Notes: a model not told the origin generated them from the letters alone. A DNA stretch of 64,000 nt from Streptomyces sp. MA5143a (GCF_900290235.1 NZ_OLMK01000096.1:78983-142982), one strand, 5' to 3'; numbered from the stretch's first letter, positions 15,616-24,632 are shown. Translations and numbers: made by a program.

Positions 15616-18600
15616 ATGACGGGCTTACGCGGTGTGTTCCGGGTCCTGGGCGGTGCGGCGCTGGCGCTGGCGCTGAGCGTGACGGCGAACCAGGTCCTCT
15701 CCGAGGGGAACCTCAGCTGGACGTGGATGTACGTGTCGTACGCGGTGGCAGTCGCCAGCCTGCTCTATGCGGAGTTCGGTACGGCCCCACCCGCCACCGA
15801 CGCGGCGCCACGCGGGCGGCGCAGGGTCTATCTGCGCCAACTCCGCGCCAATGTGCGGGACATGGAGACCGTCGGCATCGCCACCCAGAGCGAGTTCGTG
15901 TTCCGTATGCGCCAGGTGTACGTGGACGTGAGTGTCGTACCCCAGCCCCTGCACAGCGCGTCGAGAGAGCCGTACGTGGGCTCGGTGACCGGCGGGGAAC
16001 GCCGGACCCTGGCATCGGTGCTCCAGGACGCCGAACGCGACGGGGCGTCCAGGGTCCTGGCGGTGATCGGCGGGCCGGGCTCGGGCAAGACGACCCTGGC
16101 CCGCAACACCGCGCTCGAACTCTGCGGCCATCGGTGGCGGCCCTGGAAGCGCCGGCTTCCCGTCCTCCTCTACCTCCGTGACCATGCCGCCGCCCTGCTG
16201 GCCGAGGAGCCCGAGGAGTTGGCGGCGGTCGCCGTCTCCGCCGGCTGGCTGAACGGCAAGGTCTCACCCCGCTGGTTGGAGCGACGGCTCGACCGTGGGC
16301 GTTGCGTGGTCCTGTTGGACGGTTTGGACGAGGTCGCCGACCCGGCGGAACGAGCCCGGGTGGTCGCCTGGGCGACCCGCCAGATCCAACGCCATCCCCA
16401 CAACACGTACGTCGTCACCTCCCGCCCGCACGGCTACGAGTCGCATCCGCTTCCCGGTGGGGAGGTACTGCAAGTACGACGGTTCACCTGGCCACAGATC
16501 GAGCGGTTCCTGCGCCAGTGGTCGTACGCGACGGAGAGCCGCGCGCGGGCCGGCAACGGTCGGGAGGTGCGCCTGGCCGCCGAACGAAGCGCCGGCGACC
16601 TACTGTCCCGACTGCGGCGGCAGGCCGCGCTGTACGACCTGGCGGCCAACCCCCTGCTGCTGACGATGACGGCGAACGTTCATCGATACCGTGGTCAACT
16701 TCCTGGCAGCCGAGCGGAGTTGTACGCGGAGATGTGCGACGTGCTGCTGCACCGCCGGTCCGAGGCGCGTGGCCTGCGCGACGCCACCGGCCTGACCGGT
16801 CCGCACAAGCAGCACGTCGCCCAGCACCTGGCGCTGGCCATGATGAAGGCCAAGGTCCGGGACTGGCCGGTACGCGACGCCGCCAGGGCCATTCGCCGGG
16901 CCTTACGGCAGGTCCCCGGCGAGGTGGCGCCCGACGTGTTCCTTGAGGAGGCCCGCAAGAGCGGCCTGCTCGTCGAACGCGAGCAGGGCGTGTACGGATT
17001 CGCCCACCTCACCTTGCAGGAGTACCTGGCATCCGCCCAACTCGGCACCCCCCGTGCCGACTCCCGCGTACTGACCGACAGTGTCGAGGACCCGTGGTGG
17101 CGCGAGACGATTCTGCTGTGGTCGGCGGCCAATGACGCCACCCCCGTCATCGGCGCCTGCCTCGACCGTGGCACGGTTGCGGCTCTGGCCCTGGCCTTCG
17201 ACTGCGCCGTCCAGGCCAGAACCGTCGATCCCGACGTCCGGGACCGCCTCGAAGCCCTGCTGGCTCCCCCGGCCTCCGATCAGCCCACCGACCCCGCCCG
17301 GCAGCGGCTCCTCGCCGGCGTGCTGGCAACCCGGGCCCTCCACGAGTCCATCCAGCTGGACGACACGACCGAGTTGTGTGGGCGTCCCGTACCTCGCGCC
17401 CTGTACGACCTCTTCGTCCACGAGGAGGCAGCGGCCGGCCGCCACCACCTCCTGCCTTCCGAGACCACCAGGGCCGGAGAGGGCGACGCAGCGGCCACGG
17501 GAATGCACGCGGGGGACGCGGAACGCTTCGTCGACTGGCTCAACACGATCAGCGGCGACGCCTTCTACCGACTCCCCACGCCCAGGGAACTCGGCGATCC
17601 GGCCGCCGCCCTGGTGGCCGACCTCGACCGTCACACCATCTGGGCCCTCGACGGCCACCGCACGGTCCTGCACCAGGCACCTGGGGCGCCCTGGCCCTAC
17701 ACCCCCGACCCCGACGAGATTCGCGCGGTCCCGGTGTCCGACCGTCGGCGGCTCGGGATCTACCTGGAAGTGCTGGCCGTCTCGACCGAGCGGCGGGAGC
17801 GGATCGAGGACTGGGCCGTCGTCCTCTCCACGGCCCTCGACCGCGTTCCCGAGGTGCGCGGCTCAGCCGCCCTCGCTCCCTTGGAACTCTCCCTCACCCT
17901 CGCCGTCGCCCTCGCGCTCGCACTGACCAGCGACCTCGTCCACGCCTCCGCCCGAGCCCTCACGGTCGGCCGCCCGCACGACAGTCTCGACGGCCTGCTG
18001 CGCCACAACCTCGAACTCGCCCGCCACCTGCGCCTCGGCCGACTCCTGCACCACGCCCACGCCCTGGGCATCACCGAGGGCCTGGACCTCGAGGCCATGG
18101 GCCGCGACCACCCGAGCGCCGATGACCGCGACATCATCATCACGCTGGCCCGCCGTCCGGAGCCGACCCGCGCCCTCGACATCGCGACCACCCGCGCCCT
18201 CGACCGGGCCCGCGACCTCGACCCTTCGGTGCCGATGGACCGGGTGGGTGCGCTCGACTACGCCGGCGGCTCGAACCGCGGCAGCCTGTTCCACTACGCC
18301 ACGGGCCCCGATCTCGATGCCGCCCTCAGCCTCGCGCGGCTCCTCGACCCCGGGCGTGGTGACGTGCTCGCGACCAGCACGGAACCGGCCATCGCCCACG
18401 AGCTCGGCCGCAGGATCGCTCCGCCTCAGATCCCCGATCCGCTCCTCGCTCTCGCCCTCGTCTCCCCTGCGGAAACCCTGGCTGTTTCCCTCCAGGCCTT
18501 CCGTACCCTCTTCGCCGCCGGGAAGAGACCTGTCCTCACCCAGCCCGATGTCCTCACCGGCCTCGACAGCCTGCTGACGGAGGGGGCGACCGAGTCGTAC

Positions 18601-18960
18601 GCCGGGCAGCAAACGCCGGACGATCCGGCCGGCGCCGTGTGCGACGTCCGCGACCTGCTGCGCTCCGCGCACCAGGGGGACCCCGGACGCTGGCTCGGCG
18701 AGGCACTGGCCCTGGTGACGGGCGCGGCGAACGTTCTCACCCAGACTCGTGCCAGGACGTCCGCCTGCGACGCACAGTCGCTGGCCTCCGCCCGCACCGC
18801 GCTGCTGGCCGCCATCGCGGCCCTGCGCAAGTCAGGGTTCCGCAACCCCGTGGCGATCCGCACCCTGCACCTGGCCTGGAGGAGCCTGGCAACACTCGAC
18901 CGCCCCGCCTCAGCGAGGGCGGGACACCAGATCCTCATCGTCGCCCGCACGCGGTCCTAG
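15616..18960 (+). CDS. Membrane-anchored NACHT (STAND) NTPase
   Basis: A 1,114-residue protein. AGGGGGG precedes the ATG at 15616; an in-frame ATG at 15598 would add six residues and has a poorer site. Two hydrophobic segments lie at about residues 6-24 and 35-52. The NACHT domain has Walker A GGPGSGKTT (about 152-160) and Walker B CVVLLDGLDEV (about 230-240), then VTSRPHGY and AHLTLQEYLASAQL, typical of NACHT and its winged-helix end. The long C-terminal part is alpha-helical and Ala/Leu/Asp-rich, probably a sensor of helical repeats. NACHT proteins act as signal-triggered switches, and bacterial ones include antiphage proteins. This one has no obvious effector domain other than the membrane segments. 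A palindrome, GGACGTACGTCC, sits 59 bases upstream. Confidence 0.85.
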   Translation: MTGLRGVFRVLGGAALALALSVTANQVLSEGNLSWTWMYVSYAVAVASLLYAEFGTAPPATDAAPRGRRRVYLRQLRANVRDMETVGIATQSEFVFRMRQVYVDVSVVPQPLHSASREPYVGSVTGGERRTLASVLQDAERDGASRVLAVIGGPGSGKTTLARNTALELCGHRWRPWKRRLPVLLYLRDHAAALLAEEPEELAAVAVSAGWLNGKVSPRWLERRLDRGRCVVLLDGLDEVADPAERARVVAWATRQIQRHPHNTYVVTSRPHGYESHPLPGGEVLQVRRFTWPQIERFLRQWSYATESRARAGNGREVRLAAERSAGDLLSRLRRQAALYDLAANPLLLTMTANVHRYRGQLPGSRAELYAEMCDVLLHRRSEARGLRDATGLTGPHKQHVAQHLALAMMKAKVRDWPVRDAARAIRRALRQVPGEVAPDVFLEEARKSGLLVEREQGVYGFAHLTLQEYLASAQLGTPRADSRVLTDSVEDPWWRETILLWSAANDATPVIGACLDRGTVAALALAFDCAVQARTVDPDVRDRLEALLAPPASDQPTDPARQRLLAGVLATRALHESIQLDDTTELCGRPVPRALYDLFVHEEAAAGRHHLLPSETTRAGEGDAAATGMHAGDAERFVDWLNTISGDAFYRLPTPRELGDPAAALVADLDRHTIWALDGHRTVLHQAPGAPWPYTPDPDEIRAVPVSDRRRLGIYLEVLAVSTERRERIEDWAVVLSTALDRVPEVRGSAALAPLELSLTLAVALALALTSDLVHASARALTVGRPHDSLDGLLRHNLELARHLRLGRLLHHAHALGITEGLDLEAMGRDHPSADDRDIIITLARRPEPTRALDIATTRALDRARDLDPSVPMDRVGALDYAGGSNRGSLFHYATGPDLDAALSLARLLDPGRGDVLATSTEPAIAHELGRRIAPPQIPDPLLALALVSPAETLAVSLQAFRTLFAAGKRPVLTQPDVLTGLDSLLTEGATESYAGQQTPDDPAGAVCDVRDLLRSAHQGDPGRWLGEALALVTGAANVLTQTRARTSACDAQSLASARTALLAAIAALRKSGFRNPVAIRTLHLAWRSLATLDRPASARAGHQILIVARTRS

Positions 18961-19095
18961 ACCGGCCCGGCAGCGGCGTCGTCGGCGGCGGGGCACGCGG
19001 GGGCGCCCCGTACCCGCGTGCACGAGAGCCCGCCCGCGACGACAATTGCCGTATCGCACATTCGAGCGAAACCAGCAGAAAGCCGGCGATCTCCC

Positions 19096-19491
19096 ATGGC
19101 TGAACACCCCAACGCAGCGCTCGTCCGCAAGGGCTACGACGCCTTCACGCGCGGCGACATGGACACCCTCCGCGGCCTGATGGCGGCGGACTGCACGCAC
19201 CACGTCCCCGGCAGCCACCTGCTCTCGGGCGACCACAAGGGCCAGGACTCGATGATTCAGCTGTACCAGCGGCTCTACGACGAGACCGGTGGAACGTTCA
19301 GCGTCGACCTGAGCCATGTGTGCGTGGACGGCCGGGGCCACGCCGTCTCCGTGCACCGCTACACCGCCGAGCGCGGCGACAAGCGCATCGAACAGAACGG
19401 CTGCCTGGTCTTCCGCATCGTCGGAGACAAGATCACCGACATAGACGAGTGCCAGGAGGACCTGGACAAGGAAGCGGACTTCTGGTCCTGA
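19096..19491 (+). CDS. NTF2-like / SnoaL-like protein
   Basis: A 131-residue protein, MAEHPNAALVRKGYDAFTRG, with the NTF2-fold layout. An N-terminal helix ends in DMDTLRGLMAADCTHHVPG, then comes a helix-strand segment around QLYQRLYDETGGTF, then paired strands ending GCLVFRIVGDKITDIDEC. Such proteins are small cone-shaped dimers that bind or isomerise small molecules (SnoaL, ketosteroid isomerase) or serve as partners of other proteins. No catalytic assignment can be made. It is monocistronic and followed by a perfect hairpin. Confidence 0.85.
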   Translation: MAEHPNAALVRKGYDAFTRGDMDTLRGLMAADCTHHVPGSHLLSGDHKGQDSMIQLYQRLYDETGGTFSVDLSHVCVDGRGHAVSVHRYTAERGDKRIEQNGCLVFRIVGDKITDIDECQEDLDKEADFWS

Positions 19492-19516
19492 GGCAGAGGG
19501 CGGGGGTGGGGGTGCT

Positions 19517-19541
19517 GAAGGGGGGCCGCAGGCCCCCCTTC
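19517..19541. terminator. Perfect hairpin terminator
   Basis: GAAGGGGGGCC (19517-19527), a GCA loop and GGCCCCCCTTC (19531-19541), 26 bases after the NTF2-like stop. The tight 3-base loop and G/C arms make a very stable hairpin. Confidence 0.8.
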
Positions 19542-19590
19542 AGGGGCGCGGGGAACTGCGCGAGCAACCACGACACACCCGCACCCGCCC
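19542..19590. repeat. Dispersed Streptomyces-type intergenic repeat
   Basis: AGGGGCGCGGGGAACTGCGC begins a stretch continuing GAGCAACCACGACACACCC. From memory, close copies of this unit are scattered between genes in many Streptomyces genomes, commonly just after a hairpin as here. Its function is unknown, and I see only one clear copy in this window. Confidence 0.5.
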
Positions 19591-19648
19591 ACGCACAGCG
19601 CCCCCCAACCCACTAGGCGCCCGGCCCCCCCAAGCGGAGCGCACCCGC

Positions 19649-19674
19649 ACAACCCAACCCCACCTCCAGGTGTC
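19649..19674 (+). promoter_or_regulatory. ECF-type promoter, FG-GAP family copy 4
   Basis: CCCGCACAACCC with AACC at 19651-19654, then 17 bases, then GTC at 19672-19674. The GTC is 56 bases before the GTG of FG-GAP gene 6, the same distance as for gene 1 although the two loci are 12 kb apart. Confidence 0.6.
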
Positions 19675-19727
19675 AAACAGGTGAACCGCACCACCGCCGA
19701 TATCCGGCCACCCACCTGGAGCCCCTC

Positions 19728-21203
19728 GTGCACAGACGGACGTACGCCCTGGCCGCCGCCGTAGCGGCCTGCTCGGCCACGACGGCACTCACGCTCTGCG
19801 CGGCCCCCCACGCGCTCGCCGCCCCCCAGCCCTCCCCCGTCACCAGCGACTTCAACGCCGACGGCTACGCGGACCTCGCCGTCGGCGTCCCCGACGCGAC
19901 CGTGAACGGCAAGGCCAAGGCCGGCTACGTCCACGTCCTGTGGGGCGGCGCGAAGGGCGTCGGCCGCCACGGCGGCATCCGCATCAGTCAGGCCACCGCC
20001 GAGGTCCCCGGCACCCCGGAGAAGGGCGACCGCTTCGGCGCGGCCGTGGCGCTGGAGGACCTCAGCGGCGACGGCACGGCCGAGCTGATCGTCGGCGCCC
20101 CCGGTGAGGACGTGAACGGCCGCGGCACGGACGCGGGCGTGGTCGTCGTCGTGGGCGGCGGCAAGGGCAGCTCGCGCCCCGGCTCGAACGCCATGGTCGG
20201 CCCGTCGTCCAACGCCGCGTACGGCTGGTCGGTCGCCGCGGCCGACGTGACCGGCGACGGCGGCCGGGACATCGTGGTCGGCGGCCGCGACAAGGTCGTG
20301 CTGCGGGCCGTCGTCGACGGCGGCGAGGACCTCGTCACCACCACCGTCCTCGCCACACCCATGGGCGGCCGCGCCCCCCTCCTCGCCACGGGCGACTTCA
20401 ACGCCGACGGCACGGACGACCTGGCCCTCGCCTTCCACACGATCAACGCCCCCTACACCCAGTCGCACGTACGGCTGTGGACGTGGGACCCGGCCGAGCG
20501 CCGCATGGACAACTTCTGGAACGCGAGCAACGGCGCGACCTCCGCCCTCGCCACCGGCGACTTCGACGGCGACGGCCTGGACGACCTGGCCCTCGGCGAG
20601 TGCCGGGAGATCGCCGACGAGAACATCGACGACCCGTGCGGCCCGGAGTCGTACGCCAAGGGCGGCGGCATCCACGTCCTCTACGGCCACCCGAGCTCGT
20701 TCGGTCTGCGCACCCAGACCCTCAACCAGGACACGGTCGGCGTGTACGGCGTCGCCGAGGACGGCGACCGCTTCGGCGCGTCCCTCGCCGTGCTGGACTG
20801 GAACCGCGACGGCCGCGACGACCTGATCGCCGGCGCCCCCGGCGAGGCCATCGGCAGCCGCGCCCGCGCCGGCGCGGCGACCCTGCTGCTGAGCCACAGC
20901 GGCGGCGTCCTCGACAAGTCCGGCGAGGCCACGTCCGTCGCGTACAACCAGGGCAGCCCCCATGTCCCCGGCGCGGCCGAGACCGGCGACGCGTTCGGCG
21001 CGGCCGTCGCGACCGGCGACTACGACAAGGACGGCGTCCCCGACACGGCGGTCGGCGCCCCCGGGGAGAACGGCGGCTCCGGCGGCGTCTGGCTCCTCCC
21101 GAAGACCTCCACGAAGGGCTCGTACGCCCTCACCCCGTCGAACCTGGGCCTCCCGTCCCCGACGACGGCCCTGCAGTACGGCAGGTACATGAGCAGCCAC
21201 TGA
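19728..21203 (+). CDS. Secreted FG-GAP beta-propeller protein 6
   Basis: A 491-residue protein from the GTG at 19728 with CTGGAG upstream. The signal peptide is MHRRTYALAAAVAACSATTA with cleavage near ALAAPQ. Seven Ca-loop repeats: DFNADGYADLAVG, DLSGDGTAELIVG, DVTGDGGRDIVVG, DFNADGTDDLALA, DFDGDGLDDLALG, DWNRDGRDDLIAG and DYDKDGVPDTAVG. Its first blade (DLAVGVPDATVNGKAKAGYV) is closest to that of FG-GAP protein 2. It is separated from the other five by the NACHT and NTF2-like genes but keeps the family promoter, so it is likely co-regulated. Extracellular; ligand unknown. Confidence 0.9.
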   Translation: MHRRTYALAAAVAACSATTALTLCAAPHALAAPQPSPVTSDFNADGYADLAVGVPDATVNGKAKAGYVHVLWGGAKGVGRHGGIRISQATAEVPGTPEKGDRFGAAVALEDLSGDGTAELIVGAPGEDVNGRGTDAGVVVVVGGGKGSSRPGSNAMVGPSSNAAYGWSVAAADVTGDGGRDIVVGGRDKVVLRAVVDGGEDLVTTTVLATPMGGRAPLLATGDFNADGTDDLALAFHTINAPYTQSHVRLWTWDPAERRMDNFWNASNGATSALATGDFDGDGLDDLALGECREIADENIDDPCGPESYAKGGGIHVLYGHPSSFGLRTQTLNQDTVGVYGVAEDGDRFGASLAVLDWNRDGRDDLIAGAPGEAIGSRARAGAATLLLSHSGGVLDKSGEATSVAYNQGSPHVPGAAETGDAFGAAVATGDYDKDGVPDTAVGAPGENGGSGGVWLLPKTSTKGSYALTPSNLGLPSPTTALQYGRYMSSH

Positions 21204-21206
21204 CCC

Positions 21207-21246
21207 GGGCCCCGGCCCCGGCACCGGCACCGGCCCCGGCCCCGGC
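21207..21246. repeat. Short GC minisatellite, CCGGCM hexamer units
   Basis: Right after the stop of FG-GAP gene 6 come about seven imperfect copies of CCGGCC or CCGGCA (for example GGCACCGGCACCGGCC). The tract looks slippage-prone and non-coding. Confidence 0.6.
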
Positions 21247-21417
21247 AGGGCCAAAGTCCCCTCGGGACACCCTGAGTACTCGCGGATGATCCCGGAACGA
21301 AATCTCCGACCCGAGTACCTGACGATCCCTTAGGGGATGTCACAGCTCGGCCGCAAAGCCGGGCCGGTGCCCCCCGGCCCGGCACGCCGCTCGCCGGGAC
21401 CAGGTACGTTCGATGAC

Positions 21418-22356
21418 GTGGCTGGATTCAGGATCGGACGCGGCCGGGACAACGGCGCTCCTCAGACGCGACCGCAACACCCCCCGCACGGACAGCAGGC
21501 CCCGCAGGCCGGCGGCCCGTCGTACGGCTATCCCCAGACGCCACCGGGCCCGCCGTACGGCGGCGGCCGGGGCGGCAACCAGGGCTGGCCGCAGACGCAC
21601 GGCGGCCGCCCGGGCAACTACGGCCCCCAGGGCCACCAGGGCCAGGGGAACCACGGCGAGCCGGAGTACTTCGGCGACGGCGGCCACGGCGGCGCCGGCG
21701 CGGACCCGTACGCGGCCAACAACCCGGGCCACACCCAGATGTTCGCCGTCGGCGAGGACCCGTACCAGCAGGGCGGCACCTACCGCGCCGGGAACGCCCC
21801 CGCGGCCCCGGTCGGCCCGCGTCTGCCGTGGAAGGACCTCCTGAAGGGCATCGTCACCAGCCCGAACCAGACGTTCCTGGTGATGCGCGACTACGCGGTG
21901 TGGGGCCCGGCCCTGATCGTGATGTTCCTCTACGGCCTGCTCGCCGTCTTCGGCTTCGACACGGCCCGCGAGGACGCGATCAACGCGACGCTGTCGAACG
22001 CCGTGCCGATCGTCCTGGTCACCGCCGTGACGATGGTGCTGAGCACGTTCATCCTGGGCGTGGTCACCCACACCCTGGCCCGTCAGCTGGGCGGCGACGG
22101 CGCGTGGCAGCCGACGGTCGGCCTCTCCATGCTGATCATGGCGCTCACGGACGCGCCCCGTCTGGTCGTGGCGATGTTCGCGGGCGGCGACGCGCCCTTC
22201 GTCCAGATCCTCGGCTGGATCACCTGGGTCGCCGCGGGCGCCCTGCTGACCCTGATGGTCTCCAAGTCCCACGACCTCCCCTGGCCGAAGGCCCTGGGAG
22301 CATCGGCGATCCAACTGATCGCGATCCTCTCGCTGATCAAACTGGGCACGTTCTAG
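21418..22356 (+). CDS. Yip1-domain multi-pass membrane protein
   Basis: About 312 residues from the GTG at 21418 (MAGFRIGRGRDNGAPQ); the frame is also open from an ATG at 21337. The start is chosen because a Gly/Arg-rich opening of this kind fits my memory of streptomycete homologues, so it is uncertain. Residues 1-140 are a low-complexity Gly/Pro/Gln/Tyr tract with GYPQTPPGPPYGG units. The C-terminal 170 residues hold five hydrophobic helices; the part beginning LPWKDLLKGIVTSPNQTF matches the start of the Yip1 domain. In eukaryotes Yip1 proteins bind Rab GTPases; the bacterial role is unknown. A strong terminator follows. Confidence 0.75.
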   Translation: MAGFRIGRGRDNGAPQTRPQHPPHGQQAPQAGGPSYGYPQTPPGPPYGGGRGGNQGWPQTHGGRPGNYGPQGHQGQGNHGEPEYFGDGGHGGAGADPYAANNPGHTQMFAVGEDPYQQGGTYRAGNAPAAPVGPRLPWKDLLKGIVTSPNQTFLVMRDYAVWGPALIVMFLYGLLAVFGFDTAREDAINATLSNAVPIVLVTAVTMVLSTFILGVVTHTLARQLGGDGAWQPTVGLSMLIMALTDAPRLVVAMFAGGDAPFVQILGWITWVAAGALLTLMVSKSHDLPWPKALGASAIQLIAILSLIKLGTF

Positions 22357-22394
22357 CCCCGGAGCAACAGCCTCCGAGCAGGCACCGACCCACA

Positions 22395-22436
22395 GAGTGA
22401 GGGGCTCCCGGCCAACCGACCGGGAGCCCCTCACTC
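22395..22436. terminator. Long hairpin terminator
   Basis: Perfect 17-base arms, GAGTGAGGGGCTCCCGG (22395-22411) and its complement (22420-22436), with an 8-base loop, between the convergent Yip1-type gene and the zinc-ribbon gene. It can act in both directions. Confidence 0.85.
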
Positions 22437-22479
22437 GGTGCGCGGCGGGCGCTGACAAAGCCGGTGCTGCCGAATTCCC

Positions 22480-22788
22480 TCAGTAGAGGATGACTCTCCA
22501 GCGCTCAACCCACAGCAGCCATTCACCGCCCGGACCGCGGACCTGGACGCGGTCGTCCTCCACCTGCCGGACGTCGCCGTAGAGCGTACCGTCGGGGAGA
22601 TCCACCCTGACGATGTCATGGACGTCCAGGTCATCCTCGACCGGCCGAGCCCACGCATTCGAACAGTGATCGCAGCGATAGGCGACCACATCGCGCCCCT
22701 CAGCAGTCATCGGCCGGCCCGGACGGACCGCTTCGACGAGGCACCGAGGGCACGGGTCGGCAGTGTGTTCGCCTACTGATCGGGACAT
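22480..22788 (-). CDS. Small zinc-ribbon protein, unknown function
   Basis: 102 residues from MSRSVGEHTADPCPRC; a longer frame exists but its extra N-terminus looks non-coding. Two CxxC knuckles, CPRC and CDHC, 28 residues apart suggest a zinc ribbon. The rest is a small beta domain (VHDIVRVDLPDGTLYGDVRQ ... VQVRGPGGEWLLWVERWRV). No membrane segment. It lies just beyond the phosphoribosyltransferase gene on the same strand. The partner or substrate is unknown. Confidence 0.6.
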   Translation of the reverse strand: MSRSVGEHTADPCPRCLVEAVRPGRPMTAEGRDVVAYRCDHCSNAWARPVEDDLDVHDIVRVDLPDGTLYGDVRQVEDDRVQVRGPGGEWLLWVERWRVILY

Positions 22789-22932
22789 CGTCCGATCCTG
22801 CTGTACAGCAACCAGCACAGCAACCCCAGCAACTGCCAGCGACCGACACCGGCCCTCACGGCCCGCCCTATCGCTGCCACGACGGCTTTCAAGATCGCTC
22901 GCCTGAGCGCCAAGCAAACGCATCAGCGCAGT

Positions 22933-23448
22933 TCAGAGCGCTTCCTTGTTCTCCTTCTGCGCCTCGCCCGACTTATGTACTGGAGGCAGGACACTCCAGG
23001 GAAAGTTGATCCACTCGTCCGTCCGCTTCCACACGTACTCGCACTTCACGAGGGAGTGGGACTTCTCATAGATCACGGCGGACCGAACCTCGGCGACGGC
23101 GTCGAGGCAGAAGTCGTGGACGAGCTTGAGCGTCTTGCCCGTGTCGGCGACGTCGTCCGTGATCAGGACCTTCTTGTCGGAGAAGTCGATCGCGTTGGGC
23201 ACGGGCGCGAGCATGACGGGCATCTCGAGGGTGGTGCCGACGCCGGTGTAGAACTCGACGTTGACCAGGTGGATGTTCTTGCAGTCGAGGGCGTAGGCGA
23301 GCCCGCCGGCGACGAAGACACCGCCGCGGGCGATGGAGAGGACGATGTCGGGCTCGTACCCGTCGTCGGCGATGGACTGCGCGAGTTCGCGCACGGCGAC
23401 GCCGAACGCCTCGTAGGTGAGGTTCTCCCGGGCCTGGGCCACGCTCAC
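22933..23448 (-). CDS. Purine-type phosphoribosyltransferase
   Basis: 171 residues from a GTG whose bases overlap the dcd stop (GTGA). It carries the PRPP-binding loop VLITDDVADTGKTL (about residues 93-106) and the SIARGGVFVAGGLAYAL segment of type I phosphoribosyltransferases, with LTYEAFGVAVRELAQSI before it. It should join a nucleobase to 5-phosphoribosyl-diphosphate. The closest general class is hypoxanthine/xanthine phosphoribosyltransferase, and the base is not certain. Coupling to dcd points to nucleotide salvage or pool balance. Confidence 0.85.
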   Translation of the reverse strand: MSVAQARENLTYEAFGVAVRELAQSIADDGYEPDIVLSIARGGVFVAGGLAYALDCKNIHLVNVEFYTGVGTTLEMPVMLAPVPNAIDFSDKKVLITDDVADTGKTLKLVHDFCLDAVAEVRSAVIYEKSHSLVKCEYVWKRTDEWINFPWSVLPPVHKSGEAQKENKEAL

Positions 23449-24020
23449 ACCTGCGTCCGATGGAAGTTGAGGAAGGACCGGGAGGCGGTCGGCCCCCGCT
23501 GCCCCTGGTACCGCGACCCGTACCGCTCGCTCCCGTACGGGGCCTCGGCCGGCGAGCTGAGCCGGAACATGCACAGCTGCCCGATCTTCATACCGGGCCA
23601 CAGCTTGATCGGGAGCGTCGCGAGATTCGACAGCTCCAGCGTCACGTGACCGGAGAACCCGGGGTCGATGAACCCGGCGGTGGAGTGCGTGACGAGCCCG
23701 AGCCGCCCGAGGGAGCTCTTGCCCTCCAGACGGGAGGCGAGATCATCGGGCAACGTGATGACCTCGTAGGTGCTGGCGAGGACGAACTCCCCGGGGTGCA
23801 GGATGAACGGCTCGTCACCCTCGGGCTCCACGAGCCGGGTGAGATCCGCCTGCTCGATGGAGGGGTCGATGTGGGGGTACCGGTGATTCTCGAACACCCG
23901 GAAGAAGCGATCGAGCCGCACGTCGATGCTCGACGGCTGCACCATGGATTCGTCGTACGGATCGATCCGCACCCGTCCCGCGTCGATCTCGGCCCGGATG
24001 TCCTTGTCTGAGAGAAGCAC
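23445..24020 (-). CDS. dcd: dCTP deaminase
   Basis: 191 residues, full length for the family. MLLSDKDIRAEIDAGRVRID, QPSSIDVRLDRFFRVF, the nucleotide-binding GKSSLGRLGL and the catalytic STAGFIDPGFSGHVTLELSN are all present. The enzyme deaminates dCTP to dUTP for dTMP synthesis in the cytoplasm; some actinobacterial forms also hydrolyse dUTP to dUMP, which cannot be told here. The translationally coupled phosphoribosyltransferase follows. Confidence 0.96.
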   Translation of the reverse strand: MLLSDKDIRAEIDAGRVRIDPYDESMVQPSSIDVRLDRFFRVFENHRYPHIDPSIEQADLTRLVEPEGDEPFILHPGEFVLASTYEVITLPDDLASRLEGKSSLGRLGLVTHSTAGFIDPGFSGHVTLELSNLATLPIKLWPGMKIGQLCMFRLSSPAEAPYGSERYGSRYQGQRGPTASRSFLNFHRTQV

Positions 24021-24180
24021 GCCCCGAGGATACGCAAGACGCGCGGACCCTCCGCATTCGGGCGGGGAACCGCGCGTCTCACACCTACCGAAACCGGCAC
24101 CGCACGCCTACGCCGCACGACGCCACAGCAGCACGACGGCTACCGCATCTCCTACTGGCCCACTGCTTCCCGCTTCACGC

Positions 24181-24339
24181 TCACCGCTTCTGCAAGGCGA
24201 CCGGCACGACGCTGCGCAGCCGGGCGCAGCGAGGGCAACGGATGAGCCGGCCGGGGCCGAGTCGCTCGGCCTGCTGCATCGGGAACGAAGCGGTGCTGAA
24301 CACGTGCCCATCGGCACAACGGACGACGGTGCGCTCCAT
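24181..24339 (-). CDS. 52-residue zinc-ribbon protein
   Basis: MERTVVRCADGHVFSTASFP followed by MQQAERLGPGRLIRCPRCAR and a basic tail. One Cys plus a His (CADGH) and a CPRC knuckle can bind zinc. I believe similar very short proteins occur in other streptomycetes, but I cannot check this. It has no close neighbour on the strand. Function unknown. Confidence 0.6.
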   Translation of the reverse strand: MERTVVRCADGHVFSTASFPMQQAERLGPGRLIRCPRCARLRSVVPVALQKR

Positions 24340-24632
24340 CAAGTCCAAGAGTCCCTTCCCCAAGAGCCGCGTCTGATGGCCGACCTCACGCCGACCTGAC
24401 GACGAAAGCCACATTACGGGATGATTGGGACGGCCCTCCAGGCGGCACTCCGATCCACCGGAGGCCCCCACGGACCCTCTTCCGCACCCCCACCGTACGC
24501 CCCAACTCCCGCGCCCCGCAGCCCCCGTCCCCACCCCTGAAACAGGCCCGGGCCCCACGTCATCAACACGCGGGGCCCGACATGAGGTAAAGTAACGAAG
24601 CGTTCCGACACCGGCACCGACCGGCGTCTCAC

